From Oscillospiraceae bacterium (GTDB taxonomy: Bacteria > Bacillota > Clostridia > Oscillospirales > Acutalibacteraceae), in assembly GCA_028706415.1 (NCBI GenBank), contig JAQWBK010000042.1, positions 1 through 12,547 on the forward strand: a DNA stretch of 12,547 nucleotides, written 5' to 3'. The notes beneath the pieces are model-generated. The model was not told the DNA's origin and did no database searches. It saw only the letters and a program-made list of their open reading frames with translations. Below, piece by piece: positions 1-6,169 of this stretch. The position numbers and the translations under genes were made by a program. Positions within the stretch are counted from its first letter, which is position 1. Each line of letters begins with the position of its first letter.

Positions 1-60
1 CATTAAAAGCTGTACCAATTCCATCTCTTTTTCGCTTAAACCGTGTTTCTTTGTTTTCAT
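1..60 (-). CDS. N-terminus of a small helix-turn-helix (LuxR-like) regulator, runs off the left edge
   Basis: Read on the minus strand from the ATG at 60-58, the first 20 codons are open to the window edge and begin MKTKKHGLSEKEMEL. The complement of 64-80 supplies a GGAGGT ribosome site about 8 nt before this ATG, and an in-frame stop lies upstream at 105-103. So this is a real start, not the middle of a longer frame. The pattern G-L-S-E-K-E-x-E-L-x-x-L-L resembles the first helix of LuxR/GerE DNA-binding domains (usual form LTxRExEVLxLL). In this gene that helix starts almost at the N-terminus, which suggests a stand-alone HTH protein without a receiver domain. It is divergent from the membrane protein gene on the plus strand and could regulate it. 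The family call rests on 20 residues. A sigma-70 region 4 or MarR-type HTH is also possible. Confidence 0.45.
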   Translation of the reverse strand, partial: MKTKKHGLSEKEMELVQLLM

Positions 61-761
61 ACCAATTCTACCTCCATAATTTCTTATGGCTATTATTGGC
101 ATTTACACGGTTGTTTAATCAGACTCTGATCGTTTCTGCAACATCTCAACTTTTTGTTCAATTTCCGAAATATATCATATTGAGTGACCTTAGTTTGCTG
201 CAAATAAAATACATCCCTATGGCACTTGCGATTAGGAATTTATTCTTCTCCATATTTGTATTAGTGAAAATGTTTGTAAAAAAACCAATTCTTGTGAAGA
301 TAGTAGGAACGATTTTAGGAATAAGCGCAGTTCCTTTGTTTTTTTCTACAATCGCATACTTCATTCAAATCCAATCGGCTTTTTCAGTCCTAAGGCCATT
401 TGAATTAATAAACGTGGTATTATATGTTTTTGTTTTATTGTTTTATGGAGTACTGATCCTGCTCATTTGTATAAACACCTACAAAAATTTTATCAGCCAA
501 AAATCCGCTTTAATGATTGCACTTGTTGTCATTTGTCTCGGACTGATTTCAACGATATTTCGAAATGCAGCAGTGCCCACTGAACTTTTTAAAGACAGAA
601 GTCACCTCATTAATTTTTTTAGCCATGTTATAACAACGCCCTTATGGTTTTTAATATATTATACAGCATTAAAACCGGATAAAAATGTCTTGCAGTCTAA
701 AATGATTGAAATGAATAGGCAACACGGAAAACCAAGCATTTTTGAGGAGGAAAAGCAATGA
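51..761 (+). CDS. Polytopic membrane protein of unknown function (possible 7TM sensor-like)
   Basis: The protein is almost wholly hydrophobic. Likely membrane segments lie near residues 10-32, 57-76, 80-108, 118-145, 152-172 and 186-207, followed by a short charged tail rich in K, E, Q and N. No catalytic motif is visible. The start is uncertain. TTG at 51 has no ribosome site and overlaps the divergent minus-strand start at 60. The frame is actually open to the window edge, and the first in-frame ATG is at 219, also without a good ribosome site. The stop overlaps the next start as ATGA at 758-761, so the two genes are probably translationally coupled. The helix-rich body followed by a basic tail resembles the sensor half of 7TM-LuxR proteins from Clostridia, but no HTH is attached. 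That family link is inference. Confidence 0.55.
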   Translation: MFSYQFYLHNFLWLLLAFTRLFNQTLIVSATSQLFVQFPKYIILSDLSLLQIKYIPMALAIRNLFFSIFVLVKMFVKKPILVKIVGTILGISAVPLFFSTIAYFIQIQSAFSVLRPFELINVVLYVFVLLFYGVLILLICINTYKNFISQKSALMIALVVICLGLISTIFRNAAVPTELFKDRSHLINFFSHVITTPLWFLIYYTALKPDKNVLQSKMIEMNRQHGKPSIFEEEKQ

Positions 762-829
762 GAAAATCATTAAGGGCTACCCCTTTGTTATTCTCAGGTG
801 AAGAAAAAATCAGGAGGTTTTTCTATATG
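744..829 (+). promoter_or_regulatory. Two in-frame ribosome site/start pairs for the beta-propeller gene
   Basis: GAGGAGG at 744-750 lies 7 nt before ATG 758. A second site, AGGAGG at 812-817, lies 9 nt before an in-frame ATG at 827. The first ATG overlaps the stop of the upstream gene (ATGA); the second removes 23 residues from the N-terminus. Both sites are strong. The reading frame does not distinguish them, because the extra residues lie in the cytoplasmic tail before the membrane anchor. Confidence 0.6.
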
Positions 830-2404
830 AACAAGAACAAGCATGTTAATGAATTTGATGAAACCCTACACAACTCTATGAATAAATCAGACCAAACGAC
901 CTCTGGGTCTGATCGTACTTTGTTGGATCAGCCTGTCAAGAAAAAGAAACTTCTGTATCTGATTCCTATATTGGCCGGGATCGTTGCTACTGTCGCGTGC
1001 GTGTTCTTAGCGTTCGACCTCATAGCTCGAGATAAAACCCCTGCTTTAGGAACGATGGAGAGCTCTTCTTTTGTGAATTTGCAGGAAAGTCAAATCGAAA
1101 GCATAACAGATAGCTCTATTGAAAACAGTAGCAAATCTATAATTTCCAGCCGAACCCAATCCATCGCTTCGCCAGAGAAAACCTCTACATCCACTTCGGT
1201 AATTGTTAATACAGTTGCCATACCAAAATGGTATTCTCCCGGCACATTAAAAGTGAAGACGCTTTTAAGCACTCATAAAGAGGATAATACAGGATACAGC
1301 GTGAATTTCGTTTACACGAACAGTCTTTATGAGCAACCGGGACATAAAGGTTGTAATGCACCTCGCTATGATATAACTACGGGGAAATTAAGTTGCGTAA
1401 ACCATGAGATTTACGAAGCGGTCAAGGGGAAGTTGGTGGGAGCTATTTCACCGCAAAGCATTTATGTTGCAACGAATATTTCTAATGACTGTGTAGCAGT
1501 GTTTTATTTGATAGAACGTGAAGTGAGACCAGATGGTCTTGTTGATTACAAAACCATCTCAGATTTTTATCTTTATAATTTTGAAACGAAGACTTTTGTG
1601 AAATCTCCATTTCAAGGTTTCGGGATGGGACAGCACCTTTCATCTGACGGGACAAAAGCACTGGTATTCGACAATTTCAGAGATCATTCATTTATAGCTT
1701 TGTTCTCTGATGTTTTCATGTTTGACATAAAAACGAATACCTCTGTTCAGCTCAATCTTGATGCTCAGGGGGAAATGCTTTTTTACCCGTATGATGCTGA
1801 AAGCTACGGATTTTCGCCGGACGGAAGGTATGCCTATTGCAGTGTAAAATGGGGCGCAGGTATCCCGACCAGCCATCGTCTGCAAAATAGTTATGCCATC
1901 TACGATATACTGACTAAGAAGGTCGTTATCAAGAGCGGCTTTGGCGGATTTTCAGGAAACGGTAAGTCCTACTTGCATTTTGATAAAAATACATTGTATC
2001 GCTATCAACTTGAAAGCGGCAAAACGGAGATGATGGGCAATATTCCAACAGCGGAATATTTTGAGTTTTTTTCTGCCGGATACGATGGTCGCATTATTGC
2101 TTTGACTGCAATGACACAAGAACTATGGACTCAGCATTTTAAGATCATTAAAGATGGCGCAGAAATCAGGCAAATGAATGTTAAGGCAGCTGTAACCGAC
2201 CCACAGAACAAATATTTTTACTGGTATGAGCAAGCAAACAATTATATTTCGGTTATGAGTATGGAAACTGGTGAAGTCTTTGAAATCTCTTTGCCTGAAT
2301 ACGGATATAATGAAATGATGGCACGGATAAAAGGGACTTCCTATATGAGCCTGTATGTTTCAACCGATGGCAAAAATATTGCGCTTGAGTATTATGCCGG
2401 ATAA
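758..2404 (+). CDS. Membrane-anchored extracytoplasmic beta-propeller (WD40/TolB-like) protein
   Basis: The 548-residue protein has a polar cytoplasmic tail (1-60), a basic KKKK stop and one membrane segment at about 64-90. A Ser/Thr-rich linker follows (about 98-150), then a beta-rich domain to the end. Propeller signatures include three S-x-DG motifs (SSDGTKALVF at 295, FSPDGRYAYC at 352, STDGKNIALE at 535). Repeated blade strands of the type LYNFETKTFVK (272), MFDIKTNTSV (321), IYDILTKKVV (381) and ISVMSMETGE (497) are also present. The topology is type II: N-terminus in, propeller outside. Such domains usually bind proteins, peptides or glycans; no enzyme motif is seen. It is coupled by ATGA to the polytopic protein upstream, so the two may form a membrane complex. 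The start may instead be ATG 827. Ligand and function are unknown. Confidence 0.7.
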   Translation: MRKSLRATPLLFSGEEKIRRFFYMNKNKHVNEFDETLHNSMNKSDQTTSGSDRTLLDQPVKKKKLLYLIPILAGIVATVACVFLAFDLIARDKTPALGTMESSSFVNLQESQIESITDSSIENSSKSIISSRTQSIASPEKTSTSTSVIVNTVAIPKWYSPGTLKVKTLLSTHKEDNTGYSVNFVYTNSLYEQPGHKGCNAPRYDITTGKLSCVNHEIYEAVKGKLVGAISPQSIYVATNISNDCVAVFYLIEREVRPDGLVDYKTISDFYLYNFETKTFVKSPFQGFGMGQHLSSDGTKALVFDNFRDHSFIALFSDVFMFDIKTNTSVQLNLDAQGEMLFYPYDAESYGFSPDGRYAYCSVKWGAGIPTSHRLQNSYAIYDILTKKVVIKSGFGGFSGNGKSYLHFDKNTLYRYQLESGKTEMMGNIPTAEYFEFFSAGYDGRIIALTAMTQELWTQHFKIIKDGAEIRQMNVKAAVTDPQNKYFYWYEQANNYISVMSMETGEVFEISLPEYGYNEMMARIKGTSYMSLYVSTDGKNIALEYYAG

Positions 2405-2637
2405 AGCATACTGGAAGCTGTCAATAATAGCGAGAAGCAATCTCACTAAGGTGTTACTCTCGGGTTTAGTCGAGGGGCCGGAGTGTTGCAAAGGATCGCT
2501 TGATTTTATGCGTTATACCGAAATTTTAAAGTCTATGAGAGAAGATGTTTTTAGGCAAATAAAACCTATGTTGAATGTTCCATGGTTAGTAATCTGAAAC
2601 ATATAGCCTTGCTAATTCTCTGCTAATTTGACGTTCG
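2405..2637 (+). other. Non-coding or unassigned tail of the accessory region
   Basis: A frame of 80 codons runs through here to a TAA/TGA region near 2597, but its only ATG starts (2355, 2367) lie inside the preceding gene and lack ribosome sites. The part beyond 2404 resembles nothing I recognise. The stretch may be a decayed gene or untranslated sequence at the end of the accessory element. At its right end the 8-mer TGCTAATT occurs twice (2610-2617 and 2621-2628), spaced one helical turn apart. That would fit integrase arm-type sites, but the repeat is short. Confidence 0.35.
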
Positions 2638-2638
2638 A

Positions 2639-2653
2639 AAACAGCCTAAAATC
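2639..2653 (+). repeat. 15-bp direct repeat, copy 1
   Basis: AAACAGCCTAAAATC occurs here and again, exactly, at 2743-2757. The copies are 104 bp apart, both in the gene-free stretch just left of the tRNA fragment. In copy 1 it runs into an inverted repeat (AAAATC/GATTTT around AATC, 2648-2663). Exact 15-mers at this spacing beside an integration junction are what integrase or excisionase binding sites would look like. That role is inference. Confidence 0.6.
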
Positions 2654-2742
2654 AATCGATTTTAACCGTGACAAAATGGGAAGCAAATCCCTCGCTAATC
2701 CAGTAACATCAAGGGTTCCATGACATTTTTAGCGACAATATG

Positions 2743-2757
2743 AAACAGCCTAAAATC
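2743..2757 (+). repeat. 15-bp direct repeat, copy 2
   Basis: This is the exact second copy of the repeat at 2639-2653. It ends 12 bp before the tRNA-like sequence begins at 2770, so it sits where a core-flanking recombinase site would be expected. Confidence 0.6.
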
Positions 2758-2769
2758 GCATGTTTCGTT

Positions 2770-2813
2770 CTCCTAAGGGCAAATCACGTGTTCGACTCAC
2801 GTAGAGGGTGCCA
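2770..2813 (+). pseudogene. 3' half of a tRNA gene; probable attachment site of an integrated element
   Basis: From the 5' side the sequence reads as an anticodon-loop-like CTCCTAA (2770-2776, anticodon CCT if real), a 3' anticodon strand and a 4-nt variable region. Next comes a perfect 5-bp T stem (ACGTG 2786-2790 with CACGT 2798-2802) around the canonical loop TTCGACT (2791-2797). It ends with a 7-nt acceptor strand (2803-2809), discriminator G and encoded CCA (2811-2813). Upstream bases do not pair with the anticodon or acceptor strands, so the D arm and 5' half are missing. Tyrosine integrases commonly recombine in tRNA anticodon or T loops and leave such a 3' fragment at the far end of the insert. 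If the anticodon reading is right, this derives from tRNA-Arg(CCU). The T arm is certain; the identity is tentative. Confidence 0.65.
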
Positions 2814-2816
2814 ATT

Positions 2817-2837
2817 AACCCAGCTTTTATGTGGGTT
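2817..2837 (+). other. Small hairpin just after the tRNA fragment
   Basis: AACCCA (2817-2822) pairs with TGGGTT (2832-2837) across a 9-nt loop, starting 4 nt after the CCA. It is probably part of the 3' processing or termination region of the original tRNA transcript. Confidence 0.45.
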
Positions 2838-2847
2838 TCGGAAATTC

Positions 2848-2887
2848 TGCCTTTTGCCAAGTCCGTTTTGACAAAAGGCATTTTTTT
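2848..2887 (+). terminator. Rho-independent terminator of the former tRNA gene
   Basis: TGCCTTTTG (2848-2856) pairs perfectly with CAAAAGGCA (2872-2880) over a 15-nt loop, followed by seven T (2881-2887). It lies 35 nt downstream of the tRNA CCA on the same strand. It is most simply the native tRNA terminator, left on the chromosomal side of the junction. Confidence 0.7.
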
Positions 2888-3046
2888 GCTTGTTTTTCTT
2901 TGAAAAGTTGCAATATTTAGTATTAATAGCGCTTTTGATAAGGACAATTAATCGTGACAATTGGGATGATTTAGAAGAGGAAGCTATGGTTAACAGTTAG
3001 CCTAATCTAATTTTAAGTGATAGATTTTATGATGCGTTTGGATACG

Positions 3047-3082
3047 AAAAAAGCCCTGAAACACTGATGTTTCAAGGCTTTT
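3047..3082 (-). terminator. Strong terminator, chiefly for minus-strand transcription from the SPFH gene
   Basis: The arms 3049-3063 and 3068-3082 pair at 14 of 15 positions (one C/A mismatch at 3056/3075) around the tetraloop CTGA. Read on the minus strand, the stem is followed by six T (complement of 3047-3052). The plus strand has only four T after the stem, so it can be bidirectional but favours minus. It lies about 170 bp beyond the SPFH stop, with the folded repeat at 3100-3206 in between. Confidence 0.75.
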
Positions 3083-3099
3083 AGGAAGGGCTGGATAAA

Positions 3100-3206
3100 A
3101 TGAACTTCCCCGCGGCAAGCCGCGGGGTATCCAAAGGATACGTTCAATTTTCGCTGTTAAACAGCGACCGCCGCCTCGCGGCGGGGTATTGAACCCGGAA
3201 GTTCAT
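3100..3206. repeat. Palindromic unit of nested stems, possible MITE/REP-like element or structured RNA
   Basis: A closing 10-bp stem (3100-3109 with 3197-3206) encloses perfect hairpins and one inner junction. Hairpin 1 is 3108-3116 with 3119-3127; its outer 2 bp compete with the closing stem. Hairpin 2 is 3127-3132 with 3136-3141. An inner stem, 3142-3148 with 3188-3194, encloses hairpin 3 (3151-3157 with 3161-3167) and hairpin 4 (3168-3174 with 3178-3184). No stem contains a mismatch. Stems 1 and 4 are nearly pure G/C in AT-rich surroundings, and each is followed by GGGGTAT, suggesting an internal duplication. Because it is palindromic, orientation cannot be assigned. It lies in the 3' untranslated region of the SPFH gene. 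A REP/MITE-type dispersed repeat is the likeliest reading, by inference. Confidence 0.6.
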
Positions 3207-3248
3207 AATAAATATAAAAAGTCAAGTGGCGAAAAAATAAATTCCTTT

Positions 3249-4157
3249 TTAATTATCGCTTTTGTTGGCTGAAAAGGCTGACAAAATCTGAGTACGAATA
3301 TCATCGGCGCCTCCGGAACCGGCGGGTAAAAATATCGTATTGTTGCCATTATTTGCGAAGGTGTTCATCGCATCTAAATACTGTTCTGTCAATAGAATGC
3401 TCATAATATCCTTTTCGCTCAGACCACTGGATTTCAATTCATTAAAGGATTCGCTTAACCCGTCAACAATTGCCTTGCGCTGATTGGCGATACCTTCGCC
3501 GTGAAGACGGTCTTTTTCCGCTTCGGCCTCGGCGGCGGTGACCACCTTGATCTTGTCAGCATTGGCAAGCTCCTGCGCCGCCTGTCTTTGACGCTGAGCG
3601 GCGTTGATTGCGTTCATGGAATCTTTTACTTCCTGCGCCGGTTCAATGGAAGTGATTAATGTTTTTGTAATGATATAGCCGTATTCCGACATCTCGTTGG
3701 AAACGGTGTCAAACACATCACGCGCGATATCATCTTTCTTTTCAAACGACTCATCCAGCGTGTATTTTGGAAGGGATGAGCGTATCGCATCTTCCACATA
3801 TGATCCGATTTGTGCGATAGGCTTGGAAAGCTTATAATAAGCATCCGAAACTTTTTTTGGATCCACCTGAAACTGCACGGCAAGATTTAGTTTGACAAAA
3901 ACATTGTCTTTTGTTTTGGTCTCGATTTCTATGGTGTTTTGCTGAATTCGGAGAGGTACACGGTGAACAATGCGATCAATCCCAAGAGGTGCACGGATAT
4001 GTAACCCAGCCGAGACTGTGCGCCGGAATTTTCCGAACCGTTCAATGACAGCTATGGTTTGTTGCTGCACAATGTATAGAGCCGATATAATCAGAATCAA
4101 AACAATTGCTCCCAAGAAAATAAACGAAAAAAGCAATCCTGTTAGAATCTCATCCAT
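3249..4157 (-). CDS. SPFH/band-7 domain membrane protein (stomatin/HflC-like)
   Basis: This 302-residue protein has one N-terminal membrane segment (about 8-30), then an SPFH domain opening with QQQTIAVIERFGKF (31-44) and GLHIRAPLGID (51-61). The domain continues through the typical VSDAYYKL and SYVEDAIRSSLP region. An Ala/Glu/Gln-rich coiled coil follows (about 178-222, AAQRQRQAAQE and AAEAEAEKDR) and a C-terminal block with the family's FLPAG sequence (276-280). SPFH proteins oligomerise into membrane microdomains that scaffold or regulate proteases and transporters. Length and layout match the stomatin/QmcA-like group. No NfeD partner gene is adjacent, so it is probably transcribed alone between its own promoter region and the terminator at 3047-3082. 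An AAGGTG-type ribosome site precedes the ATG. Exact partners are unknown. Confidence 0.9.
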   Translation of the reverse strand: MDEILTGLLFSFIFLGAIVLILIISALYIVQQQTIAVIERFGKFRRTVSAGLHIRAPLGIDRIVHRVPLRIQQNTIEIETKTKDNVFVKLNLAVQFQVDPKKVSDAYYKLSKPIAQIGSYVEDAIRSSLPKYTLDESFEKKDDIARDVFDTVSNEMSEYGYIITKTLITSIEPAQEVKDSMNAINAAQRQRQAAQELANADKIKVVTAAEAEAEKDRLHGEGIANQRKAIVDGLSESFNELKSSGLSEKDIMSILLTEQYLDAMNTFANNGNNTIFLPAGSGGADDIRTQILSAFSANKSDN

Positions 4158-4222
4158 TTAAACACCTTCCCTTTCTGTTTTGTTTACTAAATGGCTTCAT
4201 TTTATAGCAATTAGAGCCCTAA

Positions 4223-4247
4223 TAATATGAGGATTTACCTCATATTA
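4223..4247. promoter_or_regulatory. Perfect 10-bp inverted repeat, candidate operator of the SPFH gene
   Basis: TAATATGAGG (4223-4232) is mirrored exactly by CCTCATATTA (4238-4247) with ATTTA between. It lies 66-90 bp upstream of the SPFH start. A TATAAA-like -10 on the minus strand (near 4199-4204) would put its weak -35 within this repeat. That is a typical place for repressor binding. The AT-rich arms lack a following T run, so it is unlikely to be a terminator. No regulator is identified. Confidence 0.45.
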
Positions 4248-4537
4248 ATCATATCATAAACCCCCTTTAACTTCAAGAAAATATAATTATATTTAATGCT
4301 GCTAAAATCTTCTTGGGTCGGCTGCTTAATGGAAGGATGCCATTGCATACGACCGCATAGGAATTAATGAAAACCGGCGGTGTACGACCGAATTGCTGCA
4401 GGGGAGTGTGCAAAAATGGAGGCGGCGCTTCGTGCGGTCATGGTGGAGAATGAACCGAATCCGGCAAAAATAAACTGGAATTGCTGAGGAATAATATATT
4501 AAGGTTTAGACAATAATCTGAAGGGCTGGCTGATAAG
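4248..4537 (+). other. Gene-free stretch upstream of the DUF421 gene, with one possible 23-residue ORF
   Basis: The left part (to about 4300) is AT-rich promoter-like DNA. From about 4310 the G+C content rises without a recognisable gene. One short frame, ATG 4416 to TGA 4487, has GGGGAG (4401-4406) 9 nt before it and would encode a 23-residue acidic/neutral peptide beginning MEAALRAV. Its frame is also open for 14 codons upstream, as in a gene remnant. I do not recognise the peptide. It could be a leader peptide, a decayed gene, or chance. Confidence 0.25.
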
Positions 4538-5236
4538 GTGGATATACTGAAGATTGCATTGACTTCGATTGGCTCGTTTATCGCACTGTTTATCATTACA
4601 AAAATTATTGGGAAACACCAGATGTCCCAGCTGAGCATGTTTGACTATATTAACGGAATTACCATAGGGTCGATTGCGGCGGAAATGGCAACCTCACTTG
4701 ATGGATATATAAAACCTTTTATAGCCATGGTAATATATGCGATAATGTCGGTTTTGTTCGCTTTTATCACAAGAAAATCCACCGCTCTTCGTCGTATGCT
4801 TATGGGTGAAGCCCTTGTTTTATATGATAACGGCAAGCTTTTCAGGAAGAACTTTTCAAGGGCTAAAATGGATATAAGCGAGTTCCTGATCCAATGTAGA
4901 AACAACGGATATTTCAACCTTGCGAACATTCAGACGGCCTTGCTTGAACCCAACGGGAAGATAAGTTTTCTTCCAATATCGGAGCATCGCCCTATGACCC
5001 CACAGGATATGAACATCTCACCTGAGCAGGAGAAGATAACCGTCAATGTTGTTTTGGATGGGAAAATTATATATGAAGGCTTAAAGCAAACGGATAATAA
5101 TGAGGCTTGGCTTTTAAAACAACTAGAAATTCAAGGAATACAGTTAAAGGATGTATTCCTTGCCACCTGTGACAGCAAAAATAATATTAGCGTATATGTA
5201 CGCCTCGATAAGAAGGTGACATATACGCCATATTAA
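4538..5236 (+). CDS. DUF421 (YetF/YcaP-like) membrane protein
   Basis: The 232-residue protein has three N-terminal membrane segments (about 5-23, 34-52 and 59-77), then a cytoplasmic alpha/beta domain. Family marks are GKHQMSQLSMFDY (25-37), the following GITIGSIAAE, and the C-terminal sequence GYFNLANIQTALLEPNGK (124-141) with FLPIS after it. These match the DUF421 proteins of spore-forming Firmicutes (YetF, YdfR and relatives), whose biochemical role is not settled. Some are linked to spores or to membrane stress. The start is GTG at 4538, chosen because the family begins M-D-x-L-K just before the first helix; the ribosome site is weak (GAAGGG at 4519-4524). It is convergent with argF and separated from it by 27 bp. 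No DUF3290 partner is nearby. Confidence 0.9.
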   Translation: MDILKIALTSIGSFIALFIITKIIGKHQMSQLSMFDYINGITIGSIAAEMATSLDGYIKPFIAMVIYAIMSVLFAFITRKSTALRRMLMGEALVLYDNGKLFRKNFSRAKMDISEFLIQCRNNGYFNLANIQTALLEPNGKISFLPISEHRPMTPQDMNISPEQEKITVNVVLDGKIIYEGLKQTDNNEAWLLKQLEIQGIQLKDVFLATCDSKNNISVYVRLDKKVTYTPY

Positions 5237-5240
5237 TACT

Positions 5241-5264
5241 GGCATCCTATTTAAAATGGATACC
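5241..5264 (-). terminator. Weak hairpin between convergent genes
   Basis: GGCATCC (5241-5247) can pair with GGATACC (5258-5264) with one G-T type mismatch or wobble, depending on the strand, over a 10-nt AT loop. It lies exactly between the stops of the DUF421 gene and argF. There is no T run on either side, so its role as a terminator is doubtful. No better terminator for the arginine operon is visible. Confidence 0.25.
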
Positions 5265-6169
5265 TATTTCATTAATTCAACCATAACGGCCTTTTGGGCA
5301 TGAAGGCGATTTTCTGCCTCGTCGAAAATCTCATTTGCATGTGCTTCAAACACCTCGTTGGTAATTTCTTCCCCTCGATGAGCGGGCAGGCAGTGTTGAA
5401 CCATGCAATCGGGGTGGGCAAGGGAAATTAATTTATCATTAACCTGATAGCCTGCAAATAGAATTCGGCGTTTTTGGGCTTCCGTCTCCTGCCCCATAGA
5501 TGCCCATACATCGGTAAAAACAACATCGGCATCCTTTATAGCCTCGGTACAGCTATCGGTTAGCGTGAATTTATCGTCATACCCGGCGGCAAACTCAATA
5601 ATTGATAGGTCGGGACGGTAGTCGGGGGGACAGGCAATTGAAACATTCATTCCCACCTTCAGGCAGCCCACTATTAGCGAATTTGCCATATTGTTGCCGT
5701 CGCCGATATAGCACATGTTCAGCCCTTCCAGGGTGCCTTTATGTTCCCGAACCGTCATAAGGTCGGCAAGCACCTGACACGGATGACAAAAATCAGTCAG
5801 TCCGTTTATTACCGGAATGCTGCCTTCTTGTGCCAGGGTTTCCACCTCAAGCTGGTCAAATGTTCTTATCATTATGCCGTCAAGATAGCGGGACAGCACG
5901 CGGGCGGTATCCTTTACCGGCTCGCCTCGGCCAATCTGCAAATCGTTTGATGAAAGAAACAAGCCATATCCGCCAAGCTGATAGATTCCGGTTTCAAAGG
6001 ATACCCGGGTGCGGGTGGAGGCCTTTTGAAAAATCATACCCAGCGTTTTTCCCGCAAGATGGCGGTGTTCAATTCCATGTGCCAGCTCATATTTTAACTG
6101 GTCGGCAAGATTTAATATCCCGATTATTTCCTCTTTTGATAAATCTAATAATTTAAGCAAATGCTTCAT
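5264..6169 (-). CDS. argF: Ornithine carbamoyltransferase
   Basis: ArgF condenses carbamoyl phosphate with ornithine to give citrulline in the cytosol. The 301-residue length is standard. Visible motifs are the carbamoyl-phosphate loop STRTR (51-55), DFCHPCQ (126-132), the ornithine-binding D-x-x-x-SMG (220-226, DVWASMG) and the catalytic HCLPAHRG (259-266). All key residues are present. The ATG overlaps the argD stop as ATGA (6166-6169), implying translational coupling to argD. It is the last gene of the operon and meets the DUF421 gene head-to-tail. A degradative (arginine deiminase pathway) OTC is unlikely, because every neighbour is biosynthetic and no arcA or arcC is present. Confidence 0.96.
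   Translation of the reverse strand: MKHLLKLLDLSKEEIIGILNLADQLKYELAHGIEHRHLAGKTLGMIFQKASTRTRVSFETGIYQLGGYGLFLSSNDLQIGRGEPVKDTARVLSRYLDGIMIRTFDQLEVETLAQEGSIPVINGLTDFCHPCQVLADLMTVREHKGTLEGLNMCYIGDGNNMANSLIVGCLKVGMNVSIACPPDYRPDLSIIEFAAGYDDKFTLTDSCTEAIKDADVVFTDVWASMGQETEAQKRRILFAGYQVNDKLISLAHPDCMVQHCLPAHRGEEITNEVFEAHANEIFDEAENRLHAQKAVMVELMK

Noticed and set aside
2355..2597. 80-codon plus-strand ORF after the propeller gene
   Set aside because: Its starts lie inside the preceding gene without a ribosome site, and the product matches nothing I know. Kept only as an unassigned stretch.
2750..2947. 65-codon minus-strand ORF with VSRTRDLPLGE
   Set aside because: It runs antisense to the tRNA fragment and terminator. 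The peptide is the familiar false translation seen opposite tRNA T arms, and it has no ribosome site.
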